A DNA stretch of 64,000 nucleotides, from assembly GCA_030280995.1 (NCBI GenBank), contig JASXTE010000010.1, forward strand, positions 19,485,823 through 19,549,822, in the 5' to 3' direction. Below are positions 57,910 through 64,000 of the stretch, piece by piece. This DNA is from Hemileia vastatrix (taxonomy: Eukaryota > Basidiomycota > Pucciniomycetes > Pucciniales > Zaghouaniaceae). Below the pieces are notes generated by a model that did not search any database, was not told the DNA's origin, and saw only the letters and a program-made list of their open reading frames with translations. Position 1 is the first letter of the stretch. Every line of letters begins with the position of its first letter. A program made the translations under genes and the position numbers.

Positions 57910-59400
57910 TCAGAGGATGATTGTGTAGGAAGGAATCCATGCAGAAGAAATAAACTGGGGAGGGGAGTTTTTGAGCTTTGCAAGATTTAGTGTTGAGGTG
58001 GCAGGCACAGTTGGAGCAATGGATAGAGAGGTGGCCTTTTCCCCAGTATTAGTAGCATGTGCTTTTCTCTCTGTTGACCCCCTCTGTGAAACAGAAATAA
58101 CATTCAACAATAAGGGGGTGGAGGCTGAAAGGAGAAGTGAGGTATTAAGCATCATTTTTATCAAAAAGGTGTAAAACAACTGAAGAGTTATTTTTCCCCA
58201 CTCTGGCTTCTGGGAAACTGAGCAAGGAGATTTGGTAGAGTGATTTGAGGGATGCAGGGTTGTTCTCAATGATAGATAAGATACTGGTCTGATAATTAAA
58301 GTCATAATACATAGGGACACCATGGGCAACAACTGGGAAGGTAGGAGGCTTTAAAATTATGCCTTGAGGGACCCAGTATTACCAGGAGTTTACCAGGAGG
58401 AGGTGTTTTTCCTTGGAGGCAACAATAATTTTGAGATCATTTGACTTATGGAAAATGACACCTTTGAATTTGATGGTGGTGATGAATGAGGGGTTAACAA
58501 TTTTCTTGGTTATGAGACAGTTTTTGATGAAGGAGAGAGCTTTAGAGTTGGGGAATTTTTTAAGGACGGGGGAGGATGGATCAGATTTTTCAATTGTGAA
58601 GAATGGGAGTGAAATGTGGGGAAAAGCTTGGGGAGTGAGACCTGTGGCAAAATCTTGGGCAAATGTGGGACAAGAAGAAGCATTAGGGGAGAGGGTGGTG
58701 TTGGTAAAACTTAAGAGGAAAAAGGGAAAGAATGTCTTTGAGTTTGTTATTAATGGATTTGGAAAATCAGGGGGGGAGGAGGTGGGTTCTTGTTGGAAGG
58801 AAGATTGGGATGCAAGGGGGGGAAAGGCAGAAGCCAGGGATTTTATTTCAGAGATGGTGGCAGTTTTCACTGTGGTGTGCAAGCCATTTCTGGGGGGCGG
58901 GTCTCTGATAAGGCTCAATAGATTTTTGAGACAGGTGACAAGGGTGTGGGAGTTAGTTGCATGATACATGCCCACCAGATGAATGACATGAGCTGCAGAA
59001 GCATTCAGGTCTGCAGTAGAGGGGAGAGGGATTTTATTTGCAGATGAAAGGCCAAAGCCATAAAAAGTGTTGTTTAGATTGTGGATAGAGGAATTGAGGG
59101 AAGCCTCTTCAGTGGGAGGAGTGGGATGGGATTGATTTTTGGAGGAGGGGTGGGGGTGGTACTACCATCAGAGCTGGCTACACTACCAGGAGGGGGAAAA
59201 AACTCTGAGTGTTGTGCACTAGCTTCATCCATAGATTTCTGGGACAAGGGAGTACATCTTAGGGTAGGCAATAAATACCTATGCTTCTTAGCTGCGGGGT
59301 ATTTTGTGGGGCCTGGGGGAGGTGGTGGAGAAGATGGAGCTGGGTTTGAAGAGAGGGGGGGAAGGGGAGAGAGAGGAGAGAGAGGAGGAGAGAAGCAGCA
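57910..59400 (-). pseudogene. LINE ORF1, gag-like nucleic-acid-binding protein (broken)
   Basis: A Pro/Ser-rich N-terminus (SQKSMDEASAQHSEFFPPPG) leads to a folded region with FFTIEKSDPSSPVLKKF, IKFKGVIFHKSNDLKII and LLLVNSW. After a TAA, VPQGIILKPPTFPVVAHGVP continues in the next open stretch. A zinc-knuckle region near 58060-58010 reads CYxYWGKGHLSIHCSNCAC, where x is a stop and the second zinc Cys has become Tyr (a G-to-A change on the coding strand). The order fits LINE ORF1 proteins, which coat element RNA. Start not determined because the frame runs into the inserted element. Confidence 0.6.
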
Positions 59401-59404
59401 ATTA

Positions 59405-60603
59405 GGGGGTTTCAGTTCTGGAAAATTTTCACTTACAAATCCACACTTAAATTTGACAAAATCTGCACTTATTTAAGTGTGTATTTATGAAATACACTAG
59501 CCCCAAAACTGGTGGATTTCAAAATGAAATAAGTCACTTATTTCACTCAAATACACACTTTCTAAAGCAAAAGTGCTGATTCAATCATAATGTCCCATTT
59601 CACTGATTTTTCAGCATCATCCCATTCATACACAGAACTCTGAAGCATAACACTTCATAACTCAAAACATTGTACATCATTTTTGTTTTTATACTGTATA
59701 AGAGTCATGACTTCCTTACTCTCAAATTGTGATAAGCAAAATCAAGAAATGACTTTCATAGCTATTGATCTCCTCTTTGACTCTGATTGCAATTCTGATT
59801 CCGATCTTGAAGAAGATTTTCTTTTTTTATCAAAAATGGCCAGAAAAAGTTACCTTCTTCCTAGAAAGCCTCAAGTACTTAATACCCCCAAGTACACCAT
59901 TCAAAACCCTCTTAACCTATCTGTACCTAGTTTTAGACATTTGTTGAGGACTTCTCAGGAATGTTTCCTTAACTTGCTTGAGCTTATTCAGGACCACCCC
60001 ATCTTTCAAAATAATTCTCAAAAACCACAATGTGATCCTTCAATTCAATTGGCCATCACACTATGCCATTTGGGTTCCAATGGTAATGGAGCTGCCTTGA
60101 AACGTTTCAAAAATGTCTTTAATTTAGGGTATGGCTCTGTTAACACTTATAAAAAATGATGCATCACTGCTATCAACTCCTTGGAATCTAAACTTCTCAC
60201 CTTGCCAACTAAAGAAGAGCAACTTGAATCATCTCAGGTTATGCAAGCAGAGGGCTTCCCAGGATGTATTGGTTTTGTTTATGGTAATACTATTCCTTTG
60301 AGTCAGAAATCTGCTCAAGGTGGAAAAAATTACATTGACCTTAAAAAGAGGTGGCTTATTTTTAATTCCATTTTTTCTTTTTCTTAATACTAATTCAAGC
60401 AACTATATCTTCTCTATAGATATTCAATTTCTGTTCAGCTTATATGTGACATAAATAATAAATTTATATCTTTCTTTTCTGGCTATCCTGGATCATGTCA
60501 TGATTCCTACATCTTTCAAAGAATGAAAACTTCAAAAGAACCTGAAAAATTCTTTGATTAAGATCAGTATTTTTTGGCTGATTCTGCTTACATGAATGGA
60601 AAG
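59405..60603 (+). mobile_element. HARBI1-like DNA transposon, 5' part, cut by an LTR element
   Basis: The left end GGGGGTTTCAGTTCTGG after TTA matches the family of 22032-25735, followed by the same GCACTTA-type subterminal repeats. It inserted at the 5' end of the LINE. The 3' side is interrupted by the LTR at 60604, so the right end lies outside the window. Confidence 0.8.
59707..60603 (+). pseudogene. HARBI1-like transposase (broken; catalytic Asp lost)
   Basis: Exon 1 (59707-60350) reads MTSLLSNCDKQ, LPRKPQVLNTPKYT, LGSNGNGAALKRF and, after a TGA at 60157-60159 (CGA in the sister copy), EGFPGCIGFVYGNTIPLSQK. Here the first catalytic Asp of GFVDGT has become Tyr. An intron 60351-60419 (GTGGCT to ATAG) joins in phase to YSISVQLICDINNKF and GYPGSCHDSYIFQRMK, which carries the second Asp, then YFLADSAYMNGKYW. 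The LTR at 60604 removes the rest. A TAA lies near 60559. This copy preserves the region missing from 22303-22932. Confidence 0.88.
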
Positions 60604-61883
60604 TATTGGCTGGTTGTCTAGAAGAAGTAGGAAAAGAGGAAGAAGAAAAAGAAGAAAAAGAAGAAGAGGAAGAAGAGGAGGAAGAAGAATAAAAAGAGAA
60701 ATAAAAAGGGAAAAAACTAAGGATGACAATAGACTCTTTAAAGGACTTGTAATGGGTTTGGTATCATTTTAATTTTTGTAAGTACTTTCTTTTCTCTGCT
60801 TAAAAAAAAGAATTGGATAATATTAAAATCTCTCTTAATGCAACCTATTAACTGTTTAGTACTACTAACTCTTAAAGAGGTAGGTGCTTCAATAAAATTA
60901 TTATGTGTAATAAAAAGTTGTAATTATTTATTTATAAAAATAAAGTATAGTGTAATAGTTGAAATATAAGTGATGGGGCTACAGGGGGTTTCCCAAGGCC
61001 TTTATATAGGCAAGGGGCCCTCTAAAGCGCCACAAAAAACTATGTTGAAAATAAAACAAGATAAAACAGTAATGAAATAAATGTAGAAATAATGTAAGGG
61101 GAAAATATAAAACATGTAAGAAATATGAGAAAAAGCCCATTTATCCACCAATTTAAACCCAGACAGTGTATTAAAATTAAATGAAACATTAAAGTGGTCT
61201 GAAACACATGACTAAATCATTTAAGACAAGAAAAGTTTTATATTATATTTAAAATGGTAATCAATTTATGTGAAACATCAGGAAATATACTATTTTAGAA
61301 GTATGATTAATTAAGTTAGTATAAAAGATGGATAAGTATTTTTTTTAATTTATTTAATTATTGTAATAACTATTTTGAGTCAAAAAAATTAATTTAATGA
61401 AATTACTAATTTAAATTAAAAATTTTAATATATTTGTTTATTAATTAAGTGTTTTAACTTAATTAATAATTTTTCTGACACAATTAAGGGTCAAAAAAGC
61501 GCCCAATATTTATGTATTATAAGATATGTATAATATTATTTAATAATTATATATAATTAATTAATTAATAAATTTATAACTTTTAATTATAATATAATAT
61601 AATATTAATTAATTAATAATTTATAATTGTTAAATACATAAAAAAGTGCTTACACTTAATAGAATATAATGTATTATTTATTTATTTAATTGTATATAAA
61701 ATTTATATAGTAATAAAATTTATATAACTCTTATTATAATTTTATCATTATGAGCTAGTTATGTAATTTTATTTTTCAATATAATTTTATTTTACATACA
61801 TAATATAAACAAAAATTTGCCCATTTTGAGGTCCAATAAAATATTTTAAAATTTACTTGACTCCTGGTAAAGCCTGTCTGACA
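60604..61883 (-). repeat. 3' LTR of the gypsy element, about 1280 bp
   Basis: The minus strand opens TGTCAGACAGGCTTTACC and closes near TTCTAGACAACCAGCCAATA. The exact 3' edge is uncertain by a few bases. A purine (GAA)n expansion at 60620-60700 sits at the position of the TTC-rich end of related LTRs. The TATA site is near 61001-61010. Confidence 0.8.
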
Positions 61884-62059
61884 CTCCCTCACTTAATAAA
61901 ACTATAAAAAAATGATAATACTTTTTCATTTTATACTTTCTCAAAAGATTAGAAAGGTTAGAAATTTCTTAACCAGGTATCCATGCATCATTCTCAGATG
62001 ATTTATTTTTAAATCTCAATAAATATTCAGTATACTTTTCAGAAGTGATAATTCTATCA

Positions 62060-64000
62060 TTGGGAACCTTATCAAGTTATGAAGTTTCTGTGACTTCTTG
62101 AGGATTTTTCTTAGGTCTTACTTTTCTTTTAGGAAATAAGTCACTGTTGGAAGTATAAGGCTTTAGCAGGGAAATGGGGAAAACAGGATGTTTTCTATCA
62201 TATGGAGAATACAGTTTGATTTCTACTGTATTATCACCAACCATTCTTTTAACACCAAATGGACCTACAAATGGATCTTTTAATTTGTTATTTCCCTGTA
62301 AATTGAAGTGGACTGTAGATTTCAGTACTTCATCACCCTTCTCAAATTTGTAATCTTTATGGGATTTATCCCATCTTTTTTTCTCATATTCAAATGCATT
62401 ATAAATACAACTTCAAGCATTTTTTCTACATAGTTGTTGCATTTGCATAAAAGATTTACACCAGGATTTAGTTCCAACTATGGCAATTTATTATTGAGAT
62501 TTTAAGCAGGAGTATTCAGGACATAACCTAACCAGAGCTCAAAAGGCTTTAACTTAGTGATAGAGTGAACAGTGCTATTATAAGCAAATTAAAGACCTGG
62601 TAGTAGAGTAACCCAGTCAAGAGTAAATCTGCCATTGTCTTTATATTCTAAACCAAAGGAAAAATACCATCTAATCATATCTTCCAGAGTTTGAATCATT
62701 CTTTCAGCTAAACCATCAGTTTGGGGATAGTGAGCAGTAGATAATTTCAACTCACAGCCACATATATCCATCAAAGACATCCAAAATTAAGATGTGAATT
62801 TAGGGTCTCTGTCAGAGATGATGGCTTTGGGAAATCCAAAAATATTAAACATATATTACCAAAAAAAGAAATCTAAATCTTTAGTGAATACATCTTTATG
62901 GGTGGGAATGAATTTACACATTTTGGTGAATATATCCACTATTACCCAACAAGAGTTATAGCTGTCTTTCCTTGCTACAGGGAAACCAGTGACTAAATCC
63001 ATATTGATGATTTTCCAAGGAGAATCAGGTGCTTCAATATGTTGCATTAATCCTGCTCTTTTACATGTTAATTTTTTAAATTTTTGGCAAGAATCATAGG
63101 ATTCAACATATAACTTTGTATCTTCAGACATATTAGCCCAACATGAAGTGTTTTTTATCCTGAAAATAGTTTTATCTAAATCAAAATGACCAGCTAAAAT
63201 GTCATCATGACAGAGTTTTAAGATGGTTTCCTTCATTGAAGGAGGAATTACAAGGACATTAGTAAGTTTTCTTGTGTAATATATATAACCATCCTCAATA
63301 GAAAATTTTCCTTTCTTCAAAGCATTTTGATAATTTGGAGGGAGAGTTTTTATCAATGCTTGTATTGAAGAATTCTTAGGATCATTTACAATTGTAAATA
63401 ATTTTTTTAGATTAGAATCATTCTCATATGAATCCAGAATTAATTGCAATAATTCTTCCTCCATATCAAAAATTTATATACCATGTATATGAACTGTATC
63501 ATCTTCTGGTACATAGGCAGGATTAGAATCATTATTTGGTAAAGGCAATCTTGACAGCATATCCACAGGTTCTTTTTTTTTTGAATGAACATTGCCAGCT
63601 CTGTAAATGATTGTCATTCTACCACTATACTTTTAAACATCTAGTTGCCACCCAAACATATGTCTGTTTGGTGTCTTCAGGTTTAAGAGTGATTTTATTG
63701 CACTAAAGTCAGTAACCAATTCAAATTTATGGTTATCCAGGTAATAATGAGGTTTTTCTAGGCCCATACAACTGCTAAACGCTCTAATTGAGTGGCACCA
63801 TATTTCAACTCACTAATTCTTAAAGTTCTTGAAATATAAAAAATTACAAATTCTGAATATTTATCATTAATAATTTTTTTCTTGTGGAGGGAAGCTCCTA
63901 GTCCAGAAAAACTTGCATCTGTGCAGAGGAGAAAAGGTCTATTGAAATCTAGGAGAGCCAGGATTGGGGCAGTCATTAAACATGTTTTCAATTTATTAAA
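62060..64000 (-). pseudogene. pol: Gypsy pol, 3' portion: RNase H, integrase, chromodomain-like end (broken)
   Basis: From the window end downward: an RT/RNase H junction (FLLCTDASFSGLGASLHKK, LKYGATQLERLAVVWA); after a shift, IKSLLNLKTPNRHMF; then a 202-residue frame (63464-62856) with the integrase zinc site (LCHDDILAGHFDLDKT, DSCQKFK) and NMDLVTGFP; ISDRDPKFTS and QTDGLAERMIQTLED complete the D,D,E positions. The C-terminal end is shifted but contains phrases such as YLLRFKNKSSENDAW in one frame, chromodomain-like. Stops lie near 63478, 62855 and elsewhere. Lineage differs from the chromovirus at 12408. Confidence 0.9.

Larger units (their letters stand above)
53717..59400 (-). mobile_element. 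Non-LTR retrotransposon (Tad-like LINE), degenerate
   Basis: Minus-strand order: a gag-like ORF1 with a zinc knuckle, then an ORF2 with apurinic-endonuclease remains, reverse transcriptase and an RNase H-like end. That order suits fungal Tad-type LINEs. The coding strand is strongly C/T rich. The 5' side is cut at about 59400 by a HARBI1-like element. The 3' side fades out between 53717 and 54590, with a TAA-type simple repeat further on. Every domain has stops or shifts. Confidence 0.8.
60604..64000 (-). mobile_element. Ty3/gypsy retrotransposon of the TGTCAG-LTR family, 3' part
   Basis: The 3' LTR (60604-61883) is preceded on the minus strand by a purine tract (AAGTGAGGGAG) and pol sequence up to the window end. 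The LTR landmarks (TGTCAGACAGGCT start, GCCTATATAAAGGCC promoter region, TTCTAGAC ending) match the solo LTRs at 46863 and 48767. This is therefore the coding relative of those solo LTRs. It inserted into the HARBI1-like transposase. Its 5' part is outside the window. Confidence 0.88.

Noticed and set aside
58413..58964. 183-residue + strand frame in the LINE region
   Set aside because: It is antisense to LINE ORF1 and open because of the C/T-rich coding strand. No domain is recognised.
59081..59476. 131-residue Gly/Glu-rich + strand frame
   Set aside because: It is the complement of the Pro/Ser-rich LINE ORF1 N-terminus running into a HARBI1-like terminus, so a composition effect.
1..64000. 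CRISPR arrays, bacterial operons, ribosome-binding sites, rRNA genes
   Set aside because: The window is eukaryotic (spliced genes, fungal transposons). No regularly spaced repeat-spacer arrays or rRNA-like sequence were seen.

Overview
This is an AT-rich fungal window dominated by decaying transposable elements, with one short gene-bearing island at about 34.4-40.7 kb. Spliceosomal introns, the two recognisable fungal housekeeping genes, and the PIF/Harbinger, Ty3/gypsy, Ty1/copia, CACTA and LINE load fit a repeat-swollen basidiomycete. The transposon protein types recall rust fungi (Pucciniales; an Austropuccinia-like genome would fit). That species-level guess is inference from memory of family style, not a database match.

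Layout. 0.9-6.7 kb: an unidentified transposon-type ORF is split by a 5 kb PIF/Harbinger element (1279-6239, TAA duplication). The element has tail-to-tail Myb-like and DDE transposase genes, and between them a foldback element that itself carries a CACTA miniature element. 6.8-27.8 kb: a 21 kb nest whose outer shell looks like a non-coding CACTA element (duplication ATA). Nested inside are a solo LTR (7226-8709), a second solo LTR (10570-20976) split by a full-length Ty3/gypsy chromovirus (12408-20897, duplication TAAGC), and a pair of HARBI1-like elements (21128-21958 and 22032-25735). 27.8-33.3 kb: pyrimidine/purine tracts, another solo LTR (29019-30537) and an orphan CACTA end. 34.4-40.7 kb: DUS3 (tRNA-dihydrouridine synthase 3, nine exons) and ATG13 (autophagy initiation, at least four exons) in tandem on the + strand. 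41.7-50.8 kb: a Ty1/copia element on the minus strand, hit by two solo LTRs and a second type of CACTA miniature element. 50.8-53.7 kb: small elements. 53.7-59.4 kb: a degenerate Tad-like LINE on the minus strand. 59.4-60.6 kb: a second HARBI1-like transposase, cut by the 3' LTR of another Ty3/gypsy element that runs off the window end (60604-64000, minus strand).

Only DUS3 and ATG13 look intact. They serve unrelated processes (tRNA modification and autophagy), so their adjacency implies no shared pathway. All transposon proteins carry stops or frameshifts. Many stops read TGA where CGA is expected, pointing to C-to-T decay at CpG sites.

The most unusual item is an antisense gene at the 3' end of the chromovirus. 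It has its own intron and a cysteine pattern matching a fungal Zn2Cys6 cluster. All reading was by eye, so boundaries given by target-site duplications are firm only where noted.
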